In this document: positions 18,128 through 29,459 of the stretch, piece by piece
Layout of the letters: each line of letters opens with the position of its first letter
Numbering within the stretch: position 1 is the stretch's first letter
DNA from: Vreelandella salicampi
GTDB lineage: Bacteria > Pseudomonadota > Gammaproteobacteria > Pseudomonadales > Halomonadaceae
Reading direction: 5' to 3'
Assembly: GCF_013415105.1 (NCBI RefSeq)
Contig: NZ_JACCDF010000007.1
Location: 62,001 to 126,000, forward strand
Length of the DNA: 64,000 nucleotides
Position numbers and translations under genes: made by a program
The notes under the pieces: model-generated
The model's database searches: none
What the model saw: only the letters and a program-made list of their open reading frames with translations
Told to the model about the DNA's origin: nothing

Positions 18128-19483
18128 ATGACCACGGCGCTCTCGATCTCTGCTTTGCCCTACTCTTCCGATCCGCTAGCGCTTTTCGCGCAACTGCGGC
18201 AACGGCCTGGCGCCGTTCTGTTGGATAGCGGCCGGCCGGTAGCGACAGGGCGCTACGATATTATGAGCAGCGACCCGCTGGCGACGCTGAGCGTGGATAC
18301 AGAAGGCTATTCAAGGATTGAGAGCCAAACACTGGCGCCGCCTGAGGATGTGGGCGGCGATGCGTTTGCCCATCAAGCTTGGCTGCTGGAGCAGCTTGAC
18401 GTGGAAGTGCCGGAGAGCACGCTACCGTTTACCGCCGGGCTGATGGGTTATTGGAGCTATGACTTAGGCCGCGAGACCCAGGCTGTAGCGAGCCGCCGCC
18501 CAGCATCGACAACACTGCCTCAGGCGCGGCTAGGGCTTTATGACTGGTCCATCATCGTCGATCACGCAAAAGCCCAGGCATGGCTTATCGCAAGCGACGC
18601 TCGACGTGAACACGTACAACGCTGGCTGGCGCAGCCTGCCCCTCGCGGCGCTGCCTTTTCACTGACCACACCGTTTCAGGCCGAGCTAACACAGGCGGAT
18701 TACCTAGAACGCTTTGCTCGCGTTCAGGACTATATCCGCGCCGGCGACTGCTACCAGATCAACCTCGCCCAACGCTTTTCCGCCGGATTTACCGGGGAGA
18801 CCTGGGCGGCGTATCTGCGCCTGCGCCACGCCACGCCGACGCCCTTTTCAGGGTTTATGGCCTGGGACGATAAAGCCGTTCTTTCACTTTCGCCCGAACG
18901 GTTTATTCAGTCACGCCACGGCCAGGTCGAAACCCGCCCGATTAAAGGCACGCGCGCGCGCGGAAGCTCGCCATCTGAAGACCAAGCCCTTGCCCAGGCA
19001 CTTTTAACGAGTCGCAAAGATCGCGCTGAGAACGTGATGATTGTGGATTTGCTGCGCAACGATTTGGGCCGGGTATGCCAGCCGGGCAGTATTCGCGTGC
19101 CGCAGCTGTGCGAACTCGAAAGCTACCCCAACGTTCACCACTTGGTCAGCGTGGTACAAGGGAAGCTCTCACCCCAGCATTCGCCACTGGCACTGCTCAA
19201 GGCCGCCTTCCCCGGCGGCTCGATTACCGGGGCGCCCAAAATTCGCGCGATGCAGATTATCAACGAACTAGAGCCCTGCCAACGCAGCGTTTACTGCGGC
19301 AGCCTCGGGTATGTGGATGTGCGCGGCAGCATGGATACCTCAATTGCGATTCGTACCGTGATAGCCGATGGCGGCACCTTGCATCTATGGGGCGGCGGCG
19401 GCCTGGTGGCTGACTCAGAAGGCGGGGCAGAGTACACCGAGACGCTGGATAAAATCTGCCACCTCATATCCTCTTTGGAATAA
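18128..19483 (+). CDS. pabB: aminodeoxychorismate synthase component I
   Basis: Converts chorismate plus ammonia to 4-amino-4-deoxychorismate for folate synthesis. 451 residues of the chorismate-binding family, with RPIKGTRARG, LMVD-type IVDLLRNDLGRVC, SYPNVHHLVS and the FPGGSITGAPKIRAM block. PabB rather than TrpE is supported by PIKGT (TrpE has PIAGT, as seen in this window's trpE) and by the separate trpE here. ATG 18128 fits the family N-terminus (LPYSSDPLALF); another in-frame ATG is at 18095. Divergent from the gntR-prp operon. Confidence 0.9.
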   Translation: MTTALSISALPYSSDPLALFAQLRQRPGAVLLDSGRPVATGRYDIMSSDPLATLSVDTEGYSRIESQTLAPPEDVGGDAFAHQAWLLEQLDVEVPESTLPFTAGLMGYWSYDLGRETQAVASRRPASTTLPQARLGLYDWSIIVDHAKAQAWLIASDARREHVQRWLAQPAPRGAAFSLTTPFQAELTQADYLERFARVQDYIRAGDCYQINLAQRFSAGFTGETWAAYLRLRHATPTPFSGFMAWDDKAVLSLSPERFIQSRHGQVETRPIKGTRARGSSPSEDQALAQALLTSRKDRAENVMIVDLLRNDLGRVCQPGSIRVPQLCELESYPNVHHLVSVVQGKLSPQHSPLALLKAAFPGGSITGAPKIRAMQIINELEPCQRSVYCGSLGYVDVRGSMDTSIAIRTVIADGGTLHLWGGGGLVADSEGGAEYTETLDKICHLISSLE

Positions 19484-19510
19484 GAAACAAAAAATCTAAA
19501 TCAAAAAGAA

Positions 19511-19519
19511 ATATAAAAC
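19511..19519 (+). promoter_or_regulatory. ATATAAAAC motif upstream of cysH
   Basis: ATATAAAAC about 95 bases before the cysH start, in an A-rich spacer. The same core is present in the cysB-trxA region (21385-21394) and upstream of cysP (43914-43923), which suggests a CysB site. AT-rich words arise by chance, so confidence is moderate. Confidence 0.4.
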
Positions 19520-19613
19520 CCAAACAAAACGGTATTGGGGAGAAGGGATTGGCTTTTGGTAGCCTGTCGGCACAAACCCTTATGCTCTTTTCGCATGACA
19601 CCAAGGAGACAAA

Positions 19614-20252
19614 ATGCCCACGCCATCCTCCACGGCTTTCGACCTAGACGACATCAACCAAACGCTGGGCCACCAGCCGCAAGCATTGGTTGAATGGGCC
19701 ATGCAGCAAGGCCAGCGGCCCATCTGCACGACGAATTTTCGCCCTTTTGAAGCCGTCATCCTGCACATGGTGACGCAGGCCAACCCCAATATCCCCATTG
19801 TGTGGATGGATAGCGGCTACAATACCGAGGCGACCTACCGCTTTGCCGATGAAGTGATTAAACAGCTCAACCTCAATATCATCACCTATCTGCCGCGGCG
19901 CACCCGCGCCCACCGTGAAGCACTGGAAGGCCCCTTCCCCGGCGTTGACGACCCGCGCCACGATGACTTCACGCAAGAAGTCAAAATTGAGCCGTTTGAG
20001 CGTGCGCTGAGCGAAGTGCAGCCTGATGTGTGGTTTACCGCGCTACGCGCCGAAGACACCGCAGAACGGGCCAAGATGCAGCCGGTCAGCCAAAGCGAGA
20101 GCGGTTTATTAAAAGTCGCGCCGGTGCTTCATTGGCGGGCCAAAGATATGTACGACTACCTGCAAGCACACGGTTTACCCAACAACTTTGACTACTTCGA
20201 CCCCACTAAGGTGGAAGAAAAACGCGAGTGCGGGCTGCATCTGCAACACTGA
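19614..20252 (+). CDS. cysH: phosphoadenosine phosphosulfate reductase
   Basis: Reduces PAPS to sulfite in assimilatory sulfate reduction with thioredoxin as electron donor. 212 residues. The nucleotide-binding core is present (NIPIVWMDSGYNTEATYRFADEV), as is the C-terminal catalytic cysteine in ECGLH. The paired cysteines that bind [4Fe-4S] in APS reductases are missing, which points to the PAPS-specific, cluster-free type. SD AAGGAG lies before the ATG. Its neighbours are cysB, the pathway regulator, and trxA, its reductant. Confidence 0.93.
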   Translation: MPTPSSTAFDLDDINQTLGHQPQALVEWAMQQGQRPICTTNFRPFEAVILHMVTQANPNIPIVWMDSGYNTEATYRFADEVIKQLNLNIITYLPRRTRAHREALEGPFPGVDDPRHDDFTQEVKIEPFERALSEVQPDVWFTALRAEDTAERAKMQPVSQSESGLLKVAPVLHWRAKDMYDYLQAHGLPNNFDYFDPTKVEEKRECGLHLQH

Positions 20253-20276
20253 ACTGCCTAGGGTTAGCGCATAAAT

Positions 20277-20315
20277 AAGCCCCGCTCCTGCCATACGCAG
20301 GGACGGGGCTTTATA
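20277..20315. terminator. bidirectional terminator between cysH and cysB
   Basis: Stem AAGCCCCG (20277-20284) with CGGGGCTT (20304-20311), extended inside by CCTGC/GCAGG, then TTTATATATTT. It lies between two convergent genes and the flanking A and T bases allow it to work in both directions. Confidence 0.8.
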
Positions 20316-20336
20316 TATTTTGCCAGGGATTAAGTA

Positions 20337-21344
<1,008 letters not shown>

Positions 21345-21377
21345 CTACCAAACGTAGCCAGCCCCAAAAATAAAAAC

Positions 21378-21418
21378 TTATAGTATATAAAACAAGCTTA
21401 TAATATCTTTATAGTATA
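21378..21418. promoter_or_regulatory. helically phased AT repeats between cysB and trxA
   Basis: TTATAGTATA occurs at 21378-21387 and again at 21409-21418, with the variant TTATAATAT at 21398-21406. The repeat starts are 20 and 11 bases apart, close to two and one helical turns. ATATAAAACA (21385-21394), shared with the cysP upstream region, lies inside. Likely operator region for CysB autoregulation and perhaps trxA control (inference). Confidence 0.55.
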
Positions 21419-21554
21419 ACCAATTTTATCGCGCATGGCGCTATGTCGGTAACGATTTTCCACTGCATATTTGCCAGCCCTTGCCATGGTCGCTAACATT
21501 GATGGGTTTGGCGCGGTGCAAGAGCGCTTTCACTTAGTAAAACAGGAGAAGCCC

Positions 21555-21875
21555 ATGTCCAATGTTGATGTCACCAACGCCAATTTTGAGCAAGAAGTTC
21601 TAAACGCCGAACAGCCCGTGCTGCTGAAATTCTGGGCCCCTTGGTGCGGCCCCTGCAAAGTCATGGCTCCGGTGGTAGATGAAGTTGCCAGTGAACGCGA
21701 TGACAGCCTAAAAGTTGTCAGCATCAACGTCGACGACGCACCTGAAATTGCCGCTGAACAAGGGGTGCGCGGTGTACCCACCGTTATGCTTTTTAAATCG
21801 GGCACGAAAGTCGCTTCACTGGTAGGCGCTCAATCCAAGTCTCAACTAACGCAGTTCATCGACCAGAACGCTTGA
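21555..21875 (+). CDS. trxA: thioredoxin
   Basis: 106-residue classical thioredoxin with active site WAPWCGPC, the cis-proline loop GVRGVPTVMLF and usual length. ATG 21555 has SD CAGGAG; the frame is open from 21471 but that extension has no support. It reduces protein disulfides and supplies electrons to PAPS reductase and ribonucleotide reductase. Placement beside cysB and cysH fits the sulfate-reduction role. Confidence 0.95.
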   Translation: MSNVDVTNANFEQEVLNAEQPVLLKFWAPWCGPCKVMAPVVDEVASERDDSLKVVSINVDDAPEIAAEQGVRGVPTVMLFKSGTKVASLVGAQSKSQLTQFIDQNA

Positions 21876-21916
21876 ACGCGTACTGAGCAAACCTCGCTGA
21901 GTTAGCTTTGATTGAG

Positions 21917-21944
21917 AAAGACCGCCGCGCTGGCGGTCTTTTTA
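21917..21944 (+). terminator. intrinsic terminator of trxA
   Basis: Ten-base-pair stem AAAGACCGCC / GGCGGTCTTT with a 5-base loop, followed by further T residues. It lies about 40 bases after the trxA stop. The A-rich left arm could also serve the convergent membrane-protein gene. Confidence 0.9.
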
Positions 21945-21970
21945 TTGCCTATTGAAGCCTTTTTGCGCGC

Positions 21971-23095
21971 TTAATGCTCACGCTTGAGCGGGGGCTTATC
22001 GGCGTCACGCAAGCGATCACTTTTCTGTTCGCTGAAGCGCGTTCCTGGGCCTAAAAGGTGCGCCATCCAACGGGTTTGCGGGTGACTGTCCAAGGCAATT
22101 TTAAGCGTCATGGTTAAAAGCACCGACAACAGCATCCCCGCAGCACCAAAAATCCACCCCCACACCACCAATGAGACAAACGCCACCAAGGTGGAAAGCC
22201 CAAGCGCCCGCCCCATCAAGCGGGGCTCAACTAAATTCCCCAACACAAAGTTGATCCCGAGATAGGCCAGCGAGAGCAAAAACGCCTGCCACACGCCGCC
22301 ATCCTGCGACACCAACAGCAGCAACACCGGCGGTACCGCCGCAATCGCCGAGCCAATATTGGGTATAAAATTAAGCGCGAAAGCTAATACGGCCCAAAGC
22401 AGAGGAAATTCGACGCCAACCAGCAGGCAAGAAAGCCAAACCAAAACGGCCGTGGCCAAACTAATGATGGTTTTCACCGCAAGATAACGTTTAAAAGTAC
22501 GGCTGAACTCAGCGAAACGTTTTAAGCTGGGCACAGGATTCTCCAGTGCGAGTGACACCTTGTCGCGAAAATTGAGCGTCTCGAACATCATAAAGACCAC
22601 CAACAGCGAGACGATGATGCTTTGCATAAACAAATTGCCAATCTCGCTAAGGATGGCGGGCACCCAGGTCGTACCGCTTTGCGTATCAAACAGCGAATTA
22701 AGCTGATCAGGGTCAATCGCAAGCCCCATGTCTGAGAGTCTATTCAGCACGCTCCAATAGGCTTCATAAAGGCGCGTTTCAATATCCGGCAGTGAATTAA
22801 CAAAAGTACTAAAGCTATTCACCACCAATAGCCCTAAAAGCGAGACCAAGCCGAGCAGCACTAGTAGGGTTAAAAATACCGCCGCTCGCATGGGTAGCCC
22901 ACAGCGATGAAGCCACTGCACCGGCGAGGTACATACCACTGCGATAAAAAACGCTAACAATAGCGGCACCAATAAACTCGAGCCGGCTTTCATCCCTGCC
23001 ACAATCACCACTAACGCCGCCAACGACAGCGTTGCATTCAGCGGCATGCTTCGATAGTTCTCCAAGCGCTCGTTCTCTTCGCTCAATTTGGGCAT
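21971..23095 (-). CDS. AI-2E family (PerM/UPF0118) membrane protein
   Basis: About 374 residues with roughly eight hydrophobic segments: a pair near the N-terminus (LAALVVIVAGMKAG; LLVPLLLAFFIAVV), one at AAVFLTLLVLLGLVSLLGLL, then a soluble loop and a C-terminal bundle with the family's FIPNIGSAIAAVPP and LVEPRLMGRALGLS motifs. The family includes TqsA (AI-2 export), PerM and sodium/proton antiporters; substrate cannot be told from sequence. ATG 23095 has SD AAGGAAGGGG; the frame opens at 23152. Confidence 0.85.
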   Translation of the reverse strand: MPKLSEENERLENYRSMPLNATLSLAALVVIVAGMKAGSSLLVPLLLAFFIAVVCTSPVQWLHRCGLPMRAAVFLTLLVLLGLVSLLGLLVVNSFSTFVNSLPDIETRLYEAYWSVLNRLSDMGLAIDPDQLNSLFDTQSGTTWVPAILSEIGNLFMQSIIVSLLVVFMMFETLNFRDKVSLALENPVPSLKRFAEFSRTFKRYLAVKTIISLATAVLVWLSCLLVGVEFPLLWAVLAFALNFIPNIGSAIAAVPPVLLLLVSQDGGVWQAFLLSLAYLGINFVLGNLVEPRLMGRALGLSTLVAFVSLVVWGWIFGAAGMLLSVLLTMTLKIALDSHPQTRWMAHLLGPGTRFSEQKSDRLRDADKPPLKREH

Positions 23096-23240
23096 AACCC
23101 CTTCCTTAGACTTTTGTTCACTTATCATGGCGGTAACGGCGAGTTTGCACAAATCCTGTTATTCATCTAAGAACTTTCTATGCCCATAGCGCTCAATATA
23201 GCCGCTTTACTTATTCATCCACTCTTCTAGGAAACGCCCT

Positions 23241-24035
23241 GTGACGATCTCAACTGCACTAAAACGCCACCTACAACACCTTCTGCTCGGCACGAGTTTG
23301 GCCTTTTTTGCCTTCGCCTACTCAGCTCAAGCCAACGAGACGATAACGGACGAAACGCCGCGCCTTCGCGTCACGGCGGATGCCTACGTAGACGTCGCGC
23401 CGGATAAAGCGACATTAAGCGCCCGTTTGTGGGAAGACACACCGATAATCAATCAGCTAGAAGAAGAAAACCCAACGGCGCTGAGTGATGCGCGCCAACA
23501 GTTAGAAAAGCGCGCGGGCGAGCTGATTCGCACCTTAGAAGAGCACGGTGTGGCACGCGATGCGATCACCGCTGGTTCGCTTAATATCACCCCGCAGCAG
23601 GTACACAACGCACGCGACAACGGCGAGCGCGAGACACTCAAACGCACACGCGTAGAGCGCCCGGTAACCGTTGAGCTTAAAAATATTGACCGTGTCAGCG
23701 AGATTCTCGACGCGCTCGTAGCCGCTGGGGTTAATCGCCTTGAAGGGGTCGAATTTGACCTGCAAAACCGCGACGCCGCAACCGATGAAGCCTTGGTCAA
23801 GGCGCTAGAAAAAGCCCGCCATAAGGCCAACCTAATGGCTAAAACACTCGACACCCAGTTAAGTAGCGTGATGCGTATCGAAGAAACCCAATCGCCCTCG
23901 TTTCAGCCACGGATGATGGCGATGAGCGCAGAGCGCAGCGACGCCACCGGCGCAGGAGCCCCCCAGAGCGAATATCGCCCCGGCACCATTCGCATCGATG
24001 CCGGGGTTAACGTCGAGTGGTCGCTTAAAGAGTAA
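23241..24035 (+). CDS. SIMPL domain (DUF541) periplasmic protein
   Basis: 264 residues beginning at GTG with SD TAGGAAA. A signal peptide (hydrophobic LLLGTSLAFFAFAYSAQA) is followed by one SIMPL/DUF541 domain: RLRVTADAYVDVAPDKATL at its start, then RPVTVELKNIDRVSEILDALVAAGVN and the LEKARHKANLMAKTL helix. E. coli YggE, of the same family, has been linked to oxidative stress; the biochemical role is unknown. Confidence 0.85.
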   Translation: MTISTALKRHLQHLLLGTSLAFFAFAYSAQANETITDETPRLRVTADAYVDVAPDKATLSARLWEDTPIINQLEEENPTALSDARQQLEKRAGELIRTLEEHGVARDAITAGSLNITPQQVHNARDNGERETLKRTRVERPVTVELKNIDRVSEILDALVAAGVNRLEGVEFDLQNRDAATDEALVKALEKARHKANLMAKTLDTQLSSVMRIEETQSPSFQPRMMAMSAERSDATGAGAPQSEYRPGTIRIDAGVNVEWSLKE

Positions 24036-24048
24036 CGCTTAAAAAGGC

Positions 24049-25329
<1,281 letters not shown>

Positions 25330-25582
25330 TTATCCCTTGGCCTGAAATCAGTAAAATATACGGCGCAAACAGCCGCATCAAAGGCGCCCATTGTAGGCAA
25401 AAGCGCGGCGAGGAACCATGGGGCACGCCGCTGGTTGGCGATATAAGCGCGCATTTAATGCCTATAACGAGGTTAAAAAAGTACCTTTGAGCATTAATAG
25501 CAAACCTTTCTTCATGCAGTAGTTGAGGTTGGCGTTTTTTCTCGTCAACCTACTGAGATATTTTTCGCCGAGTACCATTATT

Positions 25583-26173
25583 ATGACCACCGCTTTTGAA
25601 CACACCCTCGCCGCCATTGATGCACTACACGCTCAGGACCCGCGTTCGACAACGCTTGACGATGGCTCGTCGATGCCTCAGGAACTGGCCTACGCCCAGC
25701 GAATGAGCAGGTGGCTGGCGCATGTTTACGACGCCCCTAGCGAGCTATTGTGCCTTGCCGTGCGTGCGCAACACCTGCAGCGCTGGCAGGTGCCCCGTGA
25801 CGAGTATGACAAAGGGCGGGTGGGCTACTTGACCTGGCGGCGCGACCAGGGCAAGCGGGCGGGCGAGACCACCGCCCAACTGATGCAGGAAGCCGGTTAC
25901 GCCACCGAGGATGCCGAGCGTGTCGCAGCGATGATCGGCAAAAAAGGCCTCGGACGTGACCAAGAGGTTCAGGCATTGGAAGACTGCGCCTGCTTAGTGT
26001 TTCTTGAGAACTATTTTGCCGATTTCTCGCGCAAGGTGGAACACGGCCACATGGTTCGCATCGTGCAAAAAACCTGGCGTAAAATGTCACCGCGCGCCCA
26101 CGAGTTGGCGTTATCGCTGCCTATGTCGGACTCCTCTGCCGCGTTGGTTAAGGAAGCGCTCGGCGAAGCATAA
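25583..26173 (+). CDS. DUF4202 family protein
   Basis: 196 residues from ATG 25583 (frame open from 25523). Family landmarks: AYAQRMSRWL, the AVRAQHLQRWQVPRDEYDKG block and GRVGYLTWRRDQGK, then EDCACLVFLENYF. The regular helices with conserved His/Asp residues resemble HD-like metal proteins, but no HD pair is certain. Function unknown. It precedes the large dehydrogenase gene in the same direction with an 85-base gap. Confidence 0.8.
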   Translation: MTTAFEHTLAAIDALHAQDPRSTTLDDGSSMPQELAYAQRMSRWLAHVYDAPSELLCLAVRAQHLQRWQVPRDEYDKGRVGYLTWRRDQGKRAGETTAQLMQEAGYATEDAERVAAMIGKKGLGRDQEVQALEDCACLVFLENYFADFSRKVEHGHMVRIVQKTWRKMSPRAHELALSLPMSDSSAALVKEALGEA

Positions 26174-26258
26174 TGCCGCCAGGTGCAGCGTCGGCGTCGC
26201 TGCGGTAAAGTAGCGGCCTTATCTTTTTCCGCTTTCGGCAGTGACGGTCTGATCAATT

Positions 26259-29200
26259 ATGATTGCATCCCTGGATTCTCAACACGTTTCCCTCGAGCGC
26301 GTGAGCGGCGACTATGTGCGCTTTCTTGAAGCGCTGAAAGCCAGCGGTTTTGACGGCGAAATCGCCCCGGATTACGCCAACCGCACGGTATTGGCCACCG
26401 ACAACTCGATCTATCAGCGCCTGCCCCAGGCGGCCGTATTCCCCAAGCACGCCGAAGATTTAGCCCGCCTAGCCAAACTCGCCGCGCAAGTGCCGCACCG
26501 CAACGTGGCACTGACACCGCGCGGGGGCGGCACCGGCACTAATGGGCAGTCGCTTACCGATGGCATCGTGGTGGATGTCTCACGCCACATGAACCGCATT
26601 CTGGACATTGATGTCGACAATCGCCGCGTGCGCGTTCAGGCCGGCGTGGTGAAAGATCAGTTAAACGATGCATTAAAGCCCCACGGGCTTTTCTTTGCTC
26701 CGGATACATCCACCTCTAATCGCGCCACCATCGGCGGTATGATCTCGACCGATGCCAGCGGCCAGGGTAGCTGCGAATACGGCAAAACACGCCATCACGT
26801 GCTGGAGCTCGATACCGTGCTGCTAGGTGGCAAGCACTTGCAAAGTCGCCCGCTTAACACCCAAGACGAGCAGGCGGCGTGTCAGCACGAGGGTATTGTT
26901 GGGCACGTTCACGCGACCGCTGCCGATATTATCGATAACCAGCGTGCGCTGATTGAGGCGAAATTCCCGCCGCTTAATCGTTGCCTGACCGGTTACGACC
27001 TGGCCCACCTGCGGGAAGAGAACGGCGAGCTCAACCTGAATAGTTTGCTGTGCGGCTCGGAGGGGTCGCTTGGGTTTCTCAACGAAGCCGTGCTCAACGT
27101 GCTGCCGATCCCTAAGCACTCGACGCTGGTCAACGTGCGCTACCCAAGCTTTATGGCCGCCCTGCGCGATGCCAAGGCGTTGATGGCCTCTAACGCGTCA
27201 ACACCCCAATCGCAGGCACTGCGCCCCACTTCGATCGAGACCGTCGACGACACCGTTTTACTGCTCGCGATGGAGGATTTCGTCTGGGACAGCGTCGCCG
27301 AATTCTTCCCCGAAAGCACCACGGCGATTCGCGGCATCAACCTGATCGAATTTAACGACGACGATCCCGAGCGGCTGGCCGAGCGCGTGCAAGCTTTTAC
27401 CCACCACCTTGAGCAAGACGACACGGTTGAGCGGCTCGGCTTTACCCTGGCCGAAGGCCGCGCGCAGATCCAGAAAGTTTACGGTATGCGCAAGCGCTCG
27501 GTGGGCCTTTTGGGCAACGTGCAGGGAGAAAAGCGCCCCATTCCGTTTGTCGAGGATACCGCTGTGCCGCCTGAGCACTTAGCGGATTTCATCGCTGAGT
27601 TTCGCGCCGCCTTAGATGCCCGCGGGCTCTCCTACGGCATGTTCGGCCACGTGGACGCCGGCGTTTTGCACGTGCGACCTGCCATCGATATGAAAGACCC
27701 CGAGCAGGCAACGCTGATTCGCCAGGTGTCTGATGAAGTCGTGACACTCACACAAAAGTACGGCGGCCTACTCTGGGGCGAACACGGCAAGGGCGTGCGC
27801 TCCGAGTACAGCCCTAAGTTCTTTGGTGAGCTGTACCCCAGCTTGCAGCGTGTTAAGGCGGCATTTGACCCTTACAACCAGCTCAACCCCGGCAAGATCG
27901 CCTCGCCGCTGGCGCCTTCAGCAAGCCCCGAAACGTTAATCGCCAAAGACAGCGACCCGGCGCTGTTAACCATTGACGGTGTTACCACCCGCGGAGAGCT
28001 TGACCGCACCATTGATGAACGTGCCTGGCAGGCATATGACGCAGCGGTCTACTGCAATGGCAACGGCGCCTGTTACAACTACGATGTCGACGACCCGATG
28101 TGCCCGTCGTGGAAGGCTACCCGCGACCGCGTTCATTCCCCCAAAGGTCGCGCCAGTCTGATTCGCGAATGGTTGCGTCTGCAGCAAGACGCGGGCATCG
28201 ACGTGGTCGAAGAGTCGCGCAAGAAAAAAGCTGAGGGCGGCTGGGGCTTTATAAAAGGCTTCCCGCATCGTGCGATGAACACCCTGAGTAAGCGCCGCCA
28301 TCACGACTATTCCCACCAGGTGTACGACGCCATGGCAGGATGTTTAGCGTGTAAATCGTGCGCGGGGCAGTGCCCGGTAAAAGTCAACGTGCCGCAGTTT
28401 CGCTCACAGTTTTTAGAGGTGTACCACGGTCGCTATCTACGCCCGCTTCGCGACTACTTGGTCGGCGGCACCGAACGGATGCTACCGGCCATGGCCCGCA
28501 TCGCGCCGTTGTATAACACGCTATTAGGCCAGAAGTGGGTCGATCATCTGATGACCAAAGGCCTGGGCATCAGTGATTCCCCCGCTCTCTCTCGCGCCAG
28601 CGTTAAAAAACAGCTGCGCGCTTGGGGCGTCGCGGAGGCAACACCCACGGCGCTTTCCCTGCTGACCGAACAGCAGCGCGCCAATAGCGTGATCCTGGTG
28701 CAAGATGCCTTTACCACTCACTTTGAGGCCAAAGTCGTTATCGACATCGTGGAGTTACTTTCCCGCCTGGGTCTTCGCGTTTTCGTGATGCCTTTCTCAG
28801 CCAACGGCAAGCCGCTGCACGTACAGGGATTTTTGGGCGCTTTTGAGCGCACCGCCGGGAAGCAAGCCGAGCGACTGCGCACTCTTTCACGCTTTGAAGT
28901 GCCGTTGGTGGGCATCGACCCGGCGATGACGTTGACTTACCGCCAAGAGTACGTGAAGTCGCTCGGGGCTGACGTTGTGCCCGACGTACTGATGCTGCAA
29001 GAGTGGCTTGTGACTCGCGTCAATAGCCTCATACCGAGTAAGTTATCACTCACAGACCCCGGCTTTAAACTGCTCTCGCACTGCACCGAAAAAACCAACG
29101 CGCCGGGTAGCCCCAAGGCGTGGCAGCAGGTGTTTGCGGCATTTGGTTTAGAATTAGATCTTGTTGCCACTGGCTGCTGCGGCATGTCCGGCACTTACGG

Positions 29201-29390
29201 TCATGAAACGCGCAATGTAGAAACCTCAAAGACGATCTACGCTCAGTCTTGGCAGCCGCAGGTGGAAGCGCAGGATAACACCGGCAAGTTACTGGCCACC
29301 GGCTACTCCTGTCGCAGTCAGGCCAAACGCTTCTCGGCACAAACGTTGCCGCACCCGTTGCAGGCGCTGCTTACACTGCTCAAGCGTTGA
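26259..29390 (+). CDS. ydiJ: FAD/Fe-S D-2-hydroxyacid dehydrogenase, YdiJ type
   Basis: 1043 residues, close to E. coli YdiJ (about 1018), which has been characterised as a D-2-hydroxyglutarate dehydrogenase. Order: a PCMH FAD-binding domain (TPRGGGTGTNGQSL; STSNRATIGGMISTDASG), an FAD-oxidase C-domain (GMFGHVDAGVLHVRP), a ferredoxin-like part with one complete CxxCxxxC set (CLACKSCAGQCPVKVN) and a second Cys group (CNGNGACYNY...MCPSW), then a C-terminal CCG/heterodisulfide-type region (HCTEKTNA; GCCGMSGTYGHE). Likely cytosolic or membrane-associated and feeding electrons to quinone or another acceptor (inference). Confidence 0.88.
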   Translation: MIASLDSQHVSLERVSGDYVRFLEALKASGFDGEIAPDYANRTVLATDNSIYQRLPQAAVFPKHAEDLARLAKLAAQVPHRNVALTPRGGGTGTNGQSLTDGIVVDVSRHMNRILDIDVDNRRVRVQAGVVKDQLNDALKPHGLFFAPDTSTSNRATIGGMISTDASGQGSCEYGKTRHHVLELDTVLLGGKHLQSRPLNTQDEQAACQHEGIVGHVHATAADIIDNQRALIEAKFPPLNRCLTGYDLAHLREENGELNLNSLLCGSEGSLGFLNEAVLNVLPIPKHSTLVNVRYPSFMAALRDAKALMASNASTPQSQALRPTSIETVDDTVLLLAMEDFVWDSVAEFFPESTTAIRGINLIEFNDDDPERLAERVQAFTHHLEQDDTVERLGFTLAEGRAQIQKVYGMRKRSVGLLGNVQGEKRPIPFVEDTAVPPEHLADFIAEFRAALDARGLSYGMFGHVDAGVLHVRPAIDMKDPEQATLIRQVSDEVVTLTQKYGGLLWGEHGKGVRSEYSPKFFGELYPSLQRVKAAFDPYNQLNPGKIASPLAPSASPETLIAKDSDPALLTIDGVTTRGELDRTIDERAWQAYDAAVYCNGNGACYNYDVDDPMCPSWKATRDRVHSPKGRASLIREWLRLQQDAGIDVVEESRKKKAEGGWGFIKGFPHRAMNTLSKRRHHDYSHQVYDAMAGCLACKSCAGQCPVKVNVPQFRSQFLEVYHGRYLRPLRDYLVGGTERMLPAMARIAPLYNTLLGQKWVDHLMTKGLGISDSPALSRASVKKQLRAWGVAEATPTALSLLTEQQRANSVILVQDAFTTHFEAKVVIDIVELLSRLGLRVFVMPFSANGKPLHVQGFLGAFERTAGKQAERLRTLSRFEVPLVGIDPAMTLTYRQEYVKSLGADVVPDVLMLQEWLVTRVNSLIPSKLSLTDPGFKLLSHCTEKTNAPGSPKAWQQVFAAFGLELDLVATGCCGMSGTYGHETRNVETSKTIYAQSWQPQVEAQDNTGKLLATGYSCRSQAKRFSAQTLPHPLQALLTLLKR

Positions 29391-29459
29391 GGCATCCAAC
29401 GCGGCTTAAGCGCGCATGTCTGGCATGATCATGCCCAGCGCCCTGAATGAGGAGTGATT

